This document shows, one piece after another, positions 6,985 to 15,534 of a stretch of 64,000 bases of DNA (the first letter of the stretch is position 1; each line of letters opens with the position of its first letter). The stretch comes from CAZQRP01 sp964596125 (GTDB lineage: Bacteria > Chloroflexota > Dehalococcoidia > GIF9 > UBA5629). The position numbers and the translations under genes are program-made. The DNA lies in contig CAZQRP010000013.1 of NCBI GenBank assembly GCA_964596125.1, forward strand, positions 1 through 64,000, given 5' to 3'. The notes under the pieces are model-generated. The model saw only the letters and a program-made list of their open reading frames with translations. It did no database searches and was not told the DNA's origin.

Positions 6985-7671
6985 CTATAATTCATTGAGG
7001 TATAGTATGAGCATGCTTAAATCCGGTATGATACGATCTGGTTGTAACTCGGCTAAAAGGTCTTTACTGGCAACTCCGGTGTGAACCGCTATCGTCCTTA
7101 TACCTGCTTTTTTCCCGGCCATAACATCGATAGTGGAATCGCCAACGAATACACACTCATCCATGGAAAGTCCCAGTTGTTTTGTACATTTAGCCAGTCC
7201 GTCAGGAGCTGGCTTGGCAAGCGCATCGGCGGCAGTTACCATTACATCTACAAGATGCCTGATATTTAATCTTTGTAGCTCCTGCCATTTGTTTTCGCCT
7301 GTAGTCATTCGCCTGGTAACAATCCCTGTCTTAATCCCTCTTTCTTTCAACAATTGAAGTGTCCGTCTTGCTCCGGCTTTCAACAGGACCTTCTGTTTTT
7401 CCAGTTCGATGTATGCCTTACGTATCTCATTCTCACACGTTGTGCGTTTGCCAGCGTCTTGAAAGATGGTGGGGAACAGTTCTAAGAGTAGCTCGCTCAG
7501 TCTACTGCCTTTATCCAGGAAGTGGGCTACTCTTTCGTCCGTTATCGGCTCCAGTCCAAATAGTTTTATTGCTCTATTTAGGGCTTCCGCAAAGGCCCCT
7601 AGAGAATCGATAAGTGTTCCGTCGAGGTCGAAGATGACTCCCTTTACTTTTTGTCTGCGAGAATGCATCAT
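6985..7671 (-). CDS. HAD-superfamily phosphatase
   Basis: 228 residues with all four HAD motifs: FDLDGTLIDS (motif I, about residues 15-24), IVTRR (motif II Thr), LAKPAPDG (motif III Lys), and VFVGDSTIDVMAGKKAG (motif IV). The alpha-helical cap between motifs I and II makes it similar to phosphoglycolate phosphatase (Gph) and other C1-cap phosphatases. The exact substrate cannot be read from sequence. Because it heads an operon with a CTP-dependent riboflavin kinase, a role in riboflavin precursor or flavin nucleotide dephosphorylation is a reasonable guess. Confidence 0.88.
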   Translation of the reverse strand: MMHSRRQKVKGVIFDLDGTLIDSLGAFAEALNRAIKLFGLEPITDERVAHFLDKGSRLSELLLELFPTIFQDAGKRTTCENEIRKAYIELEKQKVLLKAGARRTLQLLKERGIKTGIVTRRMTTGENKWQELQRLNIRHLVDVMVTAADALAKPAPDGLAKCTKQLGLSMDECVFVGDSTIDVMAGKKAGIRTIAVHTGVASKDLLAELQPDRIIPDLSMLILYLNEL

Positions 7672-8066
7672 GGTCAGCTTCCTATAGAAATTGTAAGACC
7701 TTTTTCATAAAGAGTCCAGCGAAGTATTGTTTGTCTGAGCGTGATTTTATTTATTGATGGGGACTCCATGCTATTCCATCTCAAGCTGAATGGATGTATA
7801 ATTGAGCCAATGTCTTGCTCCTGATATACCACAGGCAGAGTAATATTTGTTTGATTGCGAGACAACAAGATAAGACAAGCGACAACTATTTTCATATTTG
7901 AGAAGTAGTAATAGAAAATAACCGGCTTCGTACTTATTCATCGTCTTGTTATATCAAGGTTTCCGTGTAAGAGAACCTTCAGGTAAAGCAGTCAGGGGGG
8001 CTTTTCGTTGTACAGACAGAGCGAATTCAGGCTAAGATGCATAATTATTAAGGGGGTAGGCCATCA

Positions 8067-9275
8067 TTGTTGTTAAGAATTTTTGATTCACTGCATTATC
8101 GTAGCTTCCGGCTGGTCTGGCTGGGTTCCGTAACCGAGCACACAGGTGAGTTTATGGAAGTAGGAGCAATTTTCTGGTTGGTCAATGAGCTTACCCACTC
8201 TCCTCTCATGCTCACTATAGTTGGCTCCTGCCGCTATGCGGTCATGATACTTTTTCCTATCATCGGTGGTGTAGCTGCTGACAGGATGGACCGCCGCCGT
8301 CTATTGATAATCTCCTTGCTGGGTTCCGCTTTCCTTTCTGTCTGCCTGGCGGTACTGGTTTTCACTGATTTAGTAGCTATTTCACACTTGATCATTATCA
8401 GCCTGCTGGGTGGTGTGGCAATGAGCTTTAATCATCCGGCGAGGCAGTCGATCGTTCCCAACCTAGTGAAAAAGGAGCATCTGCTCAATGCCATATCGCT
8501 CGACACTATTTCTGTGCAGGCCTCTCGTCTGGTCGGAATGTCCCTGGTTGGCTATGTGATCACCATGATGGGAACGTGGCCAATCTTTATCATGAGGGCG
8601 TTAGGTTGTCTGCTGGCGATTTTTTGGCTTTCTCTGGCAATGATTCCTCCTACGCCCGGGACCACGAATGTTCAAACCCCCTGGCAAAATCTCGCTGAAG
8701 GATTCCATTATCTGCGCGGTAACACGCTGTTAATAGGCCTGATCCTGCTATTTCTGATACCTATGTTAAGTAGTAATACCTACGGAAGCTTCTTACCCGT
8801 CGTTGCTGAAGATATTTTACACATCGGTGCCGTAGGCTATGGTTACCTGCAAGCAATGCCCGGACTGGGAGCAATATTCGCTCTCATTGGCCTTACCCTC
8901 CTGACCCATTATAAATGGAAGGTTAAACTGTTTCTTGTCGCCGGTGTGGTTATGGGAATCAGTCTGTTTGGCTTCTCAACATCGTCCTGGGTATTCCTTT
9001 CGTTACCTTTGCTGGTAGTTATCGGAGGTATGAACACAGCATTGATGGCATTGAATATGACCCTCATTCAAGGCAATGTCTCTGACGAACTGCGTGGCCG
9101 GGTAATAAGCTGGCGTGAAATAGCATTTGGTTTAGGTCCTACCGGCAGTATTTTGTTTGGAGCAATTGCCAGGTATACCGGTGTACCTTTTTCACTGGGC
9201 TTACTGGGTGGCTTCTGTCTTGTTGTTTTTCTGGTATTGATTATATTTTTACCCCGCTTTAGAGACCTGGAATGA
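8067..9275 (+). CDS. MFS transporter (MFS_3 / EntS-like)
   Basis: A 402-residue integral membrane protein of the major facilitator superfamily with about 10-12 hydrophobic helices. The N-terminus FDSLHYRSFRLVWLGSVTEH and the loop GGVAADRMDRRRLL between helices 2 and 3 (the MFS GxxxDRxxRR signature) are typical of MFS_3 exporters. SDELRGRVIS in the second half is also characteristic. The start is TTG at 8067 after AGGGGGTAGG. The substrate is unknown; relatives export siderophores or drugs. A perfect palindrome overlaps the stop codon. Confidence 0.9.
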   Translation: MLLRIFDSLHYRSFRLVWLGSVTEHTGEFMEVGAIFWLVNELTHSPLMLTIVGSCRYAVMILFPIIGGVAADRMDRRRLLIISLLGSAFLSVCLAVLVFTDLVAISHLIIISLLGGVAMSFNHPARQSIVPNLVKKEHLLNAISLDTISVQASRLVGMSLVGYVITMMGTWPIFIMRALGCLLAIFWLSLAMIPPTPGTTNVQTPWQNLAEGFHYLRGNTLLIGLILLFLIPMLSSNTYGSFLPVVAEDILHIGAVGYGYLQAMPGLGAIFALIGLTLLTHYKWKVKLFLVAGVVMGISLFGFSTSSWVFLSLPLLVVIGGMNTALMALNMTLIQGNVSDELRGRVISWREIAFGLGPTGSILFGAIARYTGVPFSLGLLGGFCLVVFLVLIIFLPRFRDLE

Positions 9276-9295
9276 AGCTGTTAGACAGCTTCATT
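9271..9295 (+). terminator. Hairpin overlapping the MFS stop codon
   Basis: AATGAAGCTGT (9271-9281), a 3-nt TAG loop and ACAGCTTCATT (9285-9295) form a perfect 11-bp palindrome containing the TGA stop. There is no T-run after it, so it may be a 3' end stabiliser or factor-dependent terminator rather than a classical intrinsic one. Confidence 0.5.
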
Positions 9296-9501
9296 AAGAC
9301 GCTAACAGTTATGATGCTGACCGGTAAGGCTGTTTTAAGGTTCAAGCCATTTCATTGTATCTATCGGTCGATGGTGTTTTCTACTGATCGGGATCTCAAC
9401 TTCAAGGGATAATAAATGCTTGTATCTCAAATAAGTATGACTTAGAATAGATATATGCCATTGATTACCTCATACTTCAGTATCGATTTGATGCTATATA
9501 T

Positions 9502-10488
9502 ATGAAGTACAGGCATTTTTGCATTGTTGTATTATTCCTCATGCTTGCGGCTAGCTGCAGAGCACCGCCGACGACGAAACCACCGATTACAAGTCCTCCA
9601 GAACCTCCTCAAGAACTACTGGAATCAGTTCCATTTGCGATACCCAGGGAAGGGCCTACAGAAGCCTGGAGGGAGGCCCGGCGCCTGTTTTTTACGGCTT
9701 ATGTGCTTCAGCTTCAGGGGGATGTTGAGAATGCAATCGACCAGTATCAGCGTTCTATCAAGGTGTTTCCTACGGCAGAGGCACATACATTTTTAGGGTG
9801 GACGTATAGCTGGATGGGTCGGTATGATGATGCTATCAGGGAAGCACAGCAAGCTATAACCCTCGATCCTGAGTATGGCAATCCGTATAACGATATCGGT
9901 GTGTACCTGAAGGAGCAGGGGAAGCTTGATGAAGCTATCCCATGGCTTATGAAGGCCACCAAAGCAAAACGCTACGCAAGTCCTCACTACCCGTGGATGA
10001 ATCTGGGGCATATCTGGGTGCAAAAGGGAGAGTGGGGAATGGCTCTCTCTTCCTACGAGGAAATGTGGAGTCTGGTCTCTGGTTACCCGATACCTGCGGT
10101 TCCTGCTCTCGATGCTGCTCTCTTTATGAGTCCAGAAAAAGACTGGGACCGGGGTACCGCGGCTGATCAGCAGGCAGTAAAGGAAGCGATAACCCGATAT
10201 GTTCAAGCCTGGAACGACTATGATGCCGATACTTTAAAAGACTGTAGTGACTATATCAACATCGAGGTTGACGTGGCTTTGTTACTGCATCTCTCTGCCG
10301 CAAAGCGTGCCGGTGTAACGATTACTGTGAGTGAGATTCAAGTCCTGCATATTGAAGATGACGTGGCAATTGTGGAAATAGACGGTTTCATACGTGAAGA
10401 GTCCGAGAATATCTGGTACCTGCTGCGGCGGATAAACGGCGATTGGAAAGTAGTGATACGCTTATTTACTGAGTCGCGTAACTCCTGA
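9502..10488 (+). CDS. TPR-repeat lipoprotein with NTF2-like C-terminus
   Basis: 328 residues. The start has a lipoprotein signal peptide with lipobox LAASC (Cys about residue 19), followed by a Pro/Thr-rich linker. Tetratricopeptide repeats occupy about residues 60-185 (ENAIDQYQRSIKVFPTAEAH, DDAIREAQQAITLDPEYGNP, DEAIPWLMKATKAKRY). The C-terminal ~100 residues (ITRYVQAWNDYDADTLKDC, then YLLRRINGDWKVVIRLF) resemble a SnoaL/NTF2-like fold. It is probably membrane-anchored and protein-binding; the function is unknown. It stands alone, convergent with the radical SAM gene. Confidence 0.85.
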   Translation: MKYRHFCIVVLFLMLAASCRAPPTTKPPITSPPEPPQELLESVPFAIPREGPTEAWREARRLFFTAYVLQLQGDVENAIDQYQRSIKVFPTAEAHTFLGWTYSWMGRYDDAIREAQQAITLDPEYGNPYNDIGVYLKEQGKLDEAIPWLMKATKAKRYASPHYPWMNLGHIWVQKGEWGMALSSYEEMWSLVSGYPIPAVPALDAALFMSPEKDWDRGTAADQQAVKEAITRYVQAWNDYDADTLKDCSDYINIEVDVALLLHLSAAKRAGVTITVSEIQVLHIEDDVAIVEIDGFIREESENIWYLLRRINGDWKVVIRLFTESRNS

Positions 10489-10621
10489 ACTTCGTCCAAA
10501 GTACAGGACTACAGGCAAAACAGTTTGCCCCCGAAAATAGATTTAAGAAAACAGTCTGCTGCGGCGATGTTGTGAGTTCAGCGGCAATCGGGAAGCACCA
10601 GCGGTCAAATCCGTTCTGGAT

Positions 10622-11761
10622 TCAATAGTCATGGCCCAGCAGATGAATATTGCCCAGTCTCACATTTCTCAATCCCTGTGCCTTTGCCTCTGCCAGACAC
10701 TGATAAGCATGTTGTTCCGATGTACATGGCAAATCGTTCATCTTAAACTGGGGGTGAAAAGCGAGAAGCGCATATGGAATATCGGGACTCAGGGATGAGA
10801 TAAAGGCGGCAATCTTTGAAATTTCCTCCGTATCTATATAGCCCGGGATGAGTAAGGTACTGGCTACCAGGAAAGGAGGCGAGTTTCTCTGCCCGGCGTA
10901 TTCCGCCAGGATTTCGAAGTTCTGCAGAGTCCTTTTGTTGCTAACACCGCAAAGGGCGATATGCAGTTGCTCACTCCAGGCTTTGAGGTCGAACTTCATA
11001 CAGCCGCCGGACTCCAGGGAGAGAGCGGCTGCCCGTCTTAGTAAATCGGGGCGCATAGAACCGTTGGTCTCCCAGCATATGCGCAGGATCCTGCCTTCAT
11101 TACGTTGTCGGGCCATCTCCGAGGTGCGAATGGCATGGGGCAACTGTGGTGTAGGGTCTCCACCGAAGTAACATATACAGGCGGTGCGTTCATCAACTGC
11201 CTGGGCCAGCTCTGAAGCGGTAACCTTGCTTTCTCCTGTTGCCGAGTAGCGGTAGTGCCAGTTCTGACAGAAAAGGCAGTCAAAGGAGCAAGCCTGATAA
11301 AAAACGGCCAGGTTCTTATAACCATGTTCGGCTCCATTAGAGTAGGCAAAACGGGGAAAACCGGCCCCGGTGCCGCCGGCGCAGACCCAGTCTGCGACGC
11401 AATTGGTAGGCAGGGGGTCGTAATACCAGGTGACATTGCCTCTGCTGGCACTGGCACCTGCAAGCCTGTTTCCGTTGTTGCTGCGCAGCCCGCAATAGCC
11501 ATTGCCCTGGGGAGGGATGCGACACTCATTAGTGCAGATACGGCATGGTAAGCCGGCAGTAGCTTTGGGAGGTTGGACAGCAAGGCCGAATGGTTTTCTG
11601 GCCTCGCTATGTGCTGTATCTATAATCGGCAGCACCGCTTCAAAATTATTGCGAATACAGTCCTGGCATAGTTCCAGTGCCCGGGAAATAAGAAATGATT
11701 TTCTACCGCAGTTTAAGCAGGTGGTACTTTGGTGACTCATTTGCTGAGGAGTCAGTCTCAT
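10622..11761 (-). CDS. Radical SAM protein with N-terminal cysteine motifs
   Basis: About 379 residues. The [4Fe-4S]/SAM motif is CSFDCLFC (CxxxCxxC) within FYQACSFDCLFCQNWHYRYS. Upstream are two Cys-rich segments, CLNCGRKSF...LCQDC (rubredoxin-like knuckles) and CRICTNECRIPPQGNGYCG, typical of COG1180 PFL-activase-like proteins. FGGDPTPQ and WETNGSM are core barrel motifs. The substrate is unknown. An upstream in-frame ATG at 11827 lies at the promoter -10/+1, so I prefer ATG 11761 (11740 is also possible). A 12-codon ORF with a good ribosome-binding site precedes it. Confidence 0.87.
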   Translation of the reverse strand: MRLTPQQMSHQSTTCLNCGRKSFLISRALELCQDCIRNNFEAVLPIIDTAHSEARKPFGLAVQPPKATAGLPCRICTNECRIPPQGNGYCGLRSNNGNRLAGASASRGNVTWYYDPLPTNCVADWVCAGGTGAGFPRFAYSNGAEHGYKNLAVFYQACSFDCLFCQNWHYRYSATGESKVTASELAQAVDERTACICYFGGDPTPQLPHAIRTSEMARQRNEGRILRICWETNGSMRPDLLRRAAALSLESGGCMKFDLKAWSEQLHIALCGVSNKRTLQNFEILAEYAGQRNSPPFLVASTLLIPGYIDTEEISKIAAFISSLSPDIPYALLAFHPQFKMNDLPCTSEQHAYQCLAEAKAQGLRNVRLGNIHLLGHDY

Positions 11762-11766
11762 GATGG

Positions 11767-11805
11767 TTAGTATACCGGCACGCCGGAAATTTTCAGCATG
11801 CCCAT
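11767..11805 (-). CDS. Possible 12-residue leader peptide ORF
   Basis: Downstream of a strong leftward promoter, GAGG with 7-nt spacing precedes ATG 11805. The frame reads MGMLKISGVPVY and stops at TAA 11769-11767, five bases before the ATG of the radical SAM gene. The downstream ATG has no Shine-Dalgarno of its own, so termination-reinitiation coupling is plausible. The peptide has no run of a single amino acid that would suggest classical attenuation. Existence as a translated unit is inference. Confidence 0.35.
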   Translation of the reverse strand: MGMLKISGVPVY

Positions 11806-11829
11806 TATCGTTCCTCGATACTCTCATTC

Positions 11830-11858
11830 ACTATAGCCCTGCAATTTACCATTGTCAA
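11830..11858 (-). promoter_or_regulatory. Sigma70-type promoter of the radical SAM gene
   Basis: On the minus strand TTGACA (11858-11853), a 17-bp spacer, and TATAGT (11835-11830) form a near-consensus promoter. The predicted transcript start is near 11823, which argues against translation from ATG 11827. Confidence 0.7.
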
Positions 11859-11870
11859 TATCCCGATAGC

Positions 11871-11900
11871 TTGACAGCCACTGGCAATGACACGTATTAT
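11871..11900 (+). promoter_or_regulatory. Sigma70-type promoter of the universal stress gene
   Basis: TTGACA (11871-11876), an 18-bp spacer and TATTAT (11895-11900) lie 70 bp before the universal stress protein start. It is back to back with the radical SAM promoter, so the two genes are divergently expressed. Confidence 0.7.
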
Positions 11901-11970
11901 CAACAGTAGTATTGATGTGAGTAAGACCTGTTGCCTGAGATCAGTGACTCAAGAACAGTAAGGAGGGCGT

Positions 11971-12882
11971 ATGTATAGCAAAATTTTGGTTCCTTTGGAT
12001 GGCTCTGAGGTAGCGGAATGTGTGTTGCCTTATGTTGAGGCAATGGCGGAGGGAAACAAAGAAGTGGATATAACATTCCTGTATGTCATCCAGCCGCTTG
12101 ATGTTCCTTTTACCAAGCCCAGGTTCAGGACCAGGATCGAGTCTGAAGCCAGGACAGCGGCCGGGAATTACCTTAAAGACCTGATAAACCGGCTTGAATA
12201 CGGAGAGGCAGTACATAGTGAAATTGTCCTGGGAAAGGTTGCTGAAAATATTGTTGACTACGCCATACAAAATAGTGTGGACCTGATCATAATGGCAACT
12301 CATGGTTTTTCAGGTGTAGGCAGATGGGTCCGTGGCAGTGTGGCAGACAAAGTCCTCCATGAATCGGGGACTCCGGTCTGGCTGATTAGAGCCGATGCCT
12401 GCCAGGAGGCTGTGTTCAACACGGATCAACAGATAGCAATGCTGGTACCGCTCGATGGTTCGGACCTGGCAGGAGAGGTGCTCGACCATGTCGGGGAACT
12501 GGCACAACATTTCGGTTTAGAATCAACGGATATAGTATTGGTAAGGGTCTGTGAGCTGTTTTTCCCACCCTATACCTATCCTCCACCCACACCACTTAGC
12601 TGGGAGGAGTATCTGGAGTATGAAACGAAAAGATGCAAAGAGATCTGCCAGAGGTACCTGTCAAAGATAGAAGGGCAGCTTAAGAAAGATGGGCTCAGTG
12701 TACGGTCAGAGGTACTGGAAGGCAGTCCCGCTGATGCTATAGTTGATTATGCCAATAAGAACGCATTCAACCTTATCGTAATGTCAACACACGGGCGCAC
12801 CGGGCTCCGCCGCTGGGCATTTGGCAGTATAGCTGAGAAAGTCCTGAACGGAGCTTCCACCCCGATCTTCCTGGTAAGGTAA
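11971..12882 (+). CDS. Universal stress protein, two tandem UspA domains
   Basis: 303 residues with two Usp domains. Domain 1 starts ILVPLDGSEVAECVLPYVEA and ends ATHGFSGVGRWVRGSVADKV; domain 2 starts AMLVPLDGSDLAGEVLDHVG and ends STHGRTGLRRWAFGSIAEKV. Both carry the GxxGxxxxxxGS ATP-binding loop, so both halves are of the nucleotide-binding type. Such proteins accumulate under starvation or stress; the molecular role is unclear. AAGGAGGG is placed well before the ATG, and a strong promoter lies upstream. It converges with comM. Confidence 0.93.
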   Translation: MYSKILVPLDGSEVAECVLPYVEAMAEGNKEVDITFLYVIQPLDVPFTKPRFRTRIESEARTAAGNYLKDLINRLEYGEAVHSEIVLGKVAENIVDYAIQNSVDLIIMATHGFSGVGRWVRGSVADKVLHESGTPVWLIRADACQEAVFNTDQQIAMLVPLDGSDLAGEVLDHVGELAQHFGLESTDIVLVRVCELFFPPYTYPPPTPLSWEEYLEYETKRCKEICQRYLSKIEGQLKKDGLSVRSEVLEGSPADAIVDYANKNAFNLIVMSTHGRTGLRRWAFGSIAEKVLNGASTPIFLVR

Positions 12883-12905
12883 ACCTCCGGCTGCTATCTT
12901 ACCAC

Positions 12906-14429
12906 TTACTGACCGAGGCTTCTCTGGCGGTATTGAAGCGCCTCGGCAAGGTGGTTTGTCTTAATGATATCCGTCCCGTCGAGGTCGGCGATGGTCCGGG
13001 CTAGCTTAAGGATGCGGTGGAAGGCACGGGCGGTAAGCTGTAGCTGTTTCATGGCGGTCCGGAGCAAGCTCTGGGCTGCCGGTTCTGTTTGACAGAACTC
13101 TTTTACCTCGATAGGCGTCATCTCATTGCTACACGTGATTTTCAAATCTTTGAAACGTCCTAGCTGGACTTGTCTGGCAGCTTCAATTCTGGCTCGGACC
13201 TTTTCTGAGCTCTCTCCGCGGGTATCATCGGTGAGTTTATCATAGTCGACCCGGGGGACTTCGATAAAGATATCGATGCGGTCTAACAGCGGTCCGCTGA
13301 TTCGCTTCTGGTATCGTGAGATCTCGCTGGTTGAGCACTTGCATGGTCTGAGCGGATCACCATAATAGCCGCAGGGGCACGGATTCATGGCGGATACCAG
13401 CATGAAATTTGCCGGGAAAGTGATGCTGCCCTGAGCACGACTGATGGTTACAATTTTATCTTCGAGAGGTTGGCGTAGCGATTCCAGAGAGATGCGATTG
13501 AATTCCGGGAACTCGTCAAGAAAAAGCACTCCCCGGTGACTCAGACTTACTTCGCCGGGTCGGGGCCAGTGTCCCCCACCGACCAGGCCGGCATGAGAGA
13601 TTGTATAATGAGGTGATCGAAAAGGGCGCTGGTTTATAAGAGGGATATCATTAGAGAGAAGCCCGCTGACACTGTAGATTTGCGTTACTTCCAGGGCTTC
13701 ATCCAGGGTCATCGTCGGAATTATGGAAGGCAGAGAGCGGGCAAGCATGGTCTTGCCACTTCCAGGCGGGCCGGACATCATTATATTGTGTCCGCCGGCA
13801 GCGGCAATTTCTAGGGCACGTTTGGCATGCTCCTGGCCTTTGATATGGGCCAGGTCGATTCGAGAGAAATCGGACCGGACATCTCTCCAGTCTTTATCAG
13901 GTTGAAACTCGGGAATCGATATCTCTCCCCGGATATGGCTGACCAACTGGGCCAGTGATATACAGGGAACAGTCTTAACGCCATCTATTAAAGAAGCTTC
14001 ATTAGCATCGTCAGCAGGGACGAAAACATCTGTCAGACCTTGTTCTTTAGCAAGGGCTACCATCGGTAGAATCCCGTTGGTATGTCTTAGGCCGCCATCC
14101 AGAGAAAGCTCGCCAAGGAAAAGCGTTTTTGAAAAATCGGCAAATATCTGCTCGGAGCTAAGCAGTATGCCAATGGCAATAGGCAGGTCATATGCGGGGC
14201 CCGCTTTCTTCAGGTGAGCCGGTGCCAGGTTCACGGTAATGCGCTTTGCCGGGAATGTGCAGCCGGAGTTGCGAATGGCAGCCCGGACCCGTTCCCTGGC
14301 TTCCTGTACGGCGGTATCCGGTAGGCCGACGACTGTGAATGAGGGAAGCCCCGGTGAAATATCGACTTCAACCTCAACGATGGCACCTTCAAGACCGATG
14401 ACAGCGCAGCTCGTTACCTTGGCTAGCAT
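12906..14429 (-). CDS. comM: YifB/ComM family Mg-chelatase-like AAA+ ATPase
   Basis: 507 residues, full length. The N-terminal ChlI-like domain starts MLAKVTSCAVIGLEGAIVEV with SFTVVGLPDTAVQEARERVR. The central AAA+ domain has Walker A GPPGSGKTMLA, Walker B GVLFLDEFPEF and the MNPCPCGYYGDPLRPC cysteine segment. The C-terminal Mg_chelatase_C part has LTARAFHRILKLARTIADL. ComM homologues promote branch migration during natural transformation; other genomes carry it without competence. Neighbours give no competence context beyond the adjacent CinA-like gene. Confidence 0.93.
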   Translation of the reverse strand: MLAKVTSCAVIGLEGAIVEVEVDISPGLPSFTVVGLPDTAVQEARERVRAAIRNSGCTFPAKRITVNLAPAHLKKAGPAYDLPIAIGILLSSEQIFADFSKTLFLGELSLDGGLRHTNGILPMVALAKEQGLTDVFVPADDANEASLIDGVKTVPCISLAQLVSHIRGEISIPEFQPDKDWRDVRSDFSRIDLAHIKGQEHAKRALEIAAAGGHNIMMSGPPGSGKTMLARSLPSIIPTMTLDEALEVTQIYSVSGLLSNDIPLINQRPFRSPHYTISHAGLVGGGHWPRPGEVSLSHRGVLFLDEFPEFNRISLESLRQPLEDKIVTISRAQGSITFPANFMLVSAMNPCPCGYYGDPLRPCKCSTSEISRYQKRISGPLLDRIDIFIEVPRVDYDKLTDDTRGESSEKVRARIEAARQVQLGRFKDLKITCSNEMTPIEVKEFCQTEPAAQSLLRTAMKQLQLTARAFHRILKLARTIADLDGTDIIKTNHLAEALQYRQRSLGQ

Positions 14430-14534
14430 AGCCGACTCCAGGGGAGGTCTTCCATTGTTAAAACCATACCGTTTTTACCTTCGTTTTATAATGCTGCTCC
14501 GGTTATTGCAGTACGAATTATGGCTCAGATTTAT

Positions 14535-15458
14535 TTACGTCTGTTTAATCACGCGTTTCAGGGCTTCATTAAGTCCGGGCACGGTCTGGTACGTTACAAG
14601 CTCTTCAGGCTTAATCCATTTCGCCTCTGCATTTTCCCAGTTAATTACAATTTTCTCTGGAGTTTTCACGTGGAACAGGAAAACATGGATAATCCATGTA
14701 CGGTTCAGGCTGTCATCGATAATTTCCAGAGGTTCACCTGTTACTAACAGTTCAACATCGTCCTTATCCAGTCCGGTTTCCTCGTTTATTTCAATAAGTG
14801 CCTGCTCCAGGTCACCGGTCTCCATATAGCCGCTTACTCCGGCCCAATGCCCTTGATAGGTGCTCACTTTCCCGCTGCGCTTTAAAATCAATATTTTGTT
14901 ACCATACTCAAGAAAGCAGGTAACTACATGTTTTTCCTCCGGAGCGCCATCTTTTGCCCTTGCCGAGTGCTTTACCAGGTGTTCTTTTAACAGCTTCAGA
15001 GCCGTTTCTGTCGCTTTCCGTTTGTTCTCTTCCCGGCTTCCCTGGAACCGGTGCTCCTGAGTTAGTGCTGTGTCTTTGTCAGACAAGCCAAAGTAAAACA
15101 GTCCTACAGGTTTTTCCGGTGTCGTACCGGCGGGGCCGGCGATCCCGGTATCGGATATACAGATATCTACGTTCAGTAGCTTCCTGCCACCTTTAGCCAT
15201 TTCTATTGCCGTCTCAGGACTTACCGCGCCGTGATTGAAAATTGTTTCTTCTTTCACGCCTACGATTCTCGTTTTTGCCTCATTGCTATAGGCGATTATA
15301 GAGCCCTTATAATAATCGGAACTGCCGGGGACATTAGTTACCTTGTCACCTATCCTGCCACCAGTAGCTGATTCTACCGAGCCTATGGTTAGCAGTTTCC
15401 CCGTCTCAGCCTGGTGCTTTCGAAGTAACTCGGCAATATCTTCTTCCAGCTCTGCCAT
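14535..15458 (-). CDS. CinA C-terminal (NMN amidase) domain fused to a NUDIX domain
   Basis: 307 residues. Residues 1-160 are a PncC/CinA-C domain: IGSVESATGGRIGDKVTNVP, YYKGSIIAYSNEAK, and DICISDTGIAGPAGTTPEKP; characterised members deamidate NMN to nicotinate mononucleotide. After a short linker (about 165-175) a NUDIX domain starts HVVTCFLEYGNKILILKRSG. Its box is atypical: GYMETGDLEQALIEINEETG keeps EINEETG but lacks the usual Arg before it and is one residue short. The ATG at 15458 is chosen because earlier in-frame codons overlap the divergent gene. In ordinary CinA the partner is an unrelated ADP-ribose pyrophosphatase domain, so this fusion may be a functional substitute. Confidence 0.85.
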   Translation of the reverse strand: MAELEEDIAELLRKHQAETGKLLTIGSVESATGGRIGDKVTNVPGSSDYYKGSIIAYSNEAKTRIVGVKEETIFNHGAVSPETAIEMAKGGRKLLNVDICISDTGIAGPAGTTPEKPVGLFYFGLSDKDTALTQEHRFQGSREENKRKATETALKLLKEHLVKHSARAKDGAPEEKHVVTCFLEYGNKILILKRSGKVSTYQGHWAGVSGYMETGDLEQALIEINEETGLDKDDVELLVTGEPLEIIDDSLNRTWIIHVFLFHVKTPEKIVINWENAEAKWIKPEELVTYQTVPGLNEALKRVIKQT

Positions 15459-15534
15459 ATTTCTCACAATCCGGTTAAAGGGTCCAGACAATTTTATCAG
15501 AAGCATGGATAAAGAAGCCAGCTTTCCTGCTATA

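Noticed and set aside
7674..7895. 73-codon minus-strand frame upstream of the HAD gene
   Set aside because: No Shine-Dalgarno, no recognisable motif, codon pattern unlike neighbours; likely chance.
11038..11583. 181-codon minus-strand frame inside the radical SAM gene
   Set aside because: It lies on the same strand in another frame of a gene with clear motifs; shadow frame.
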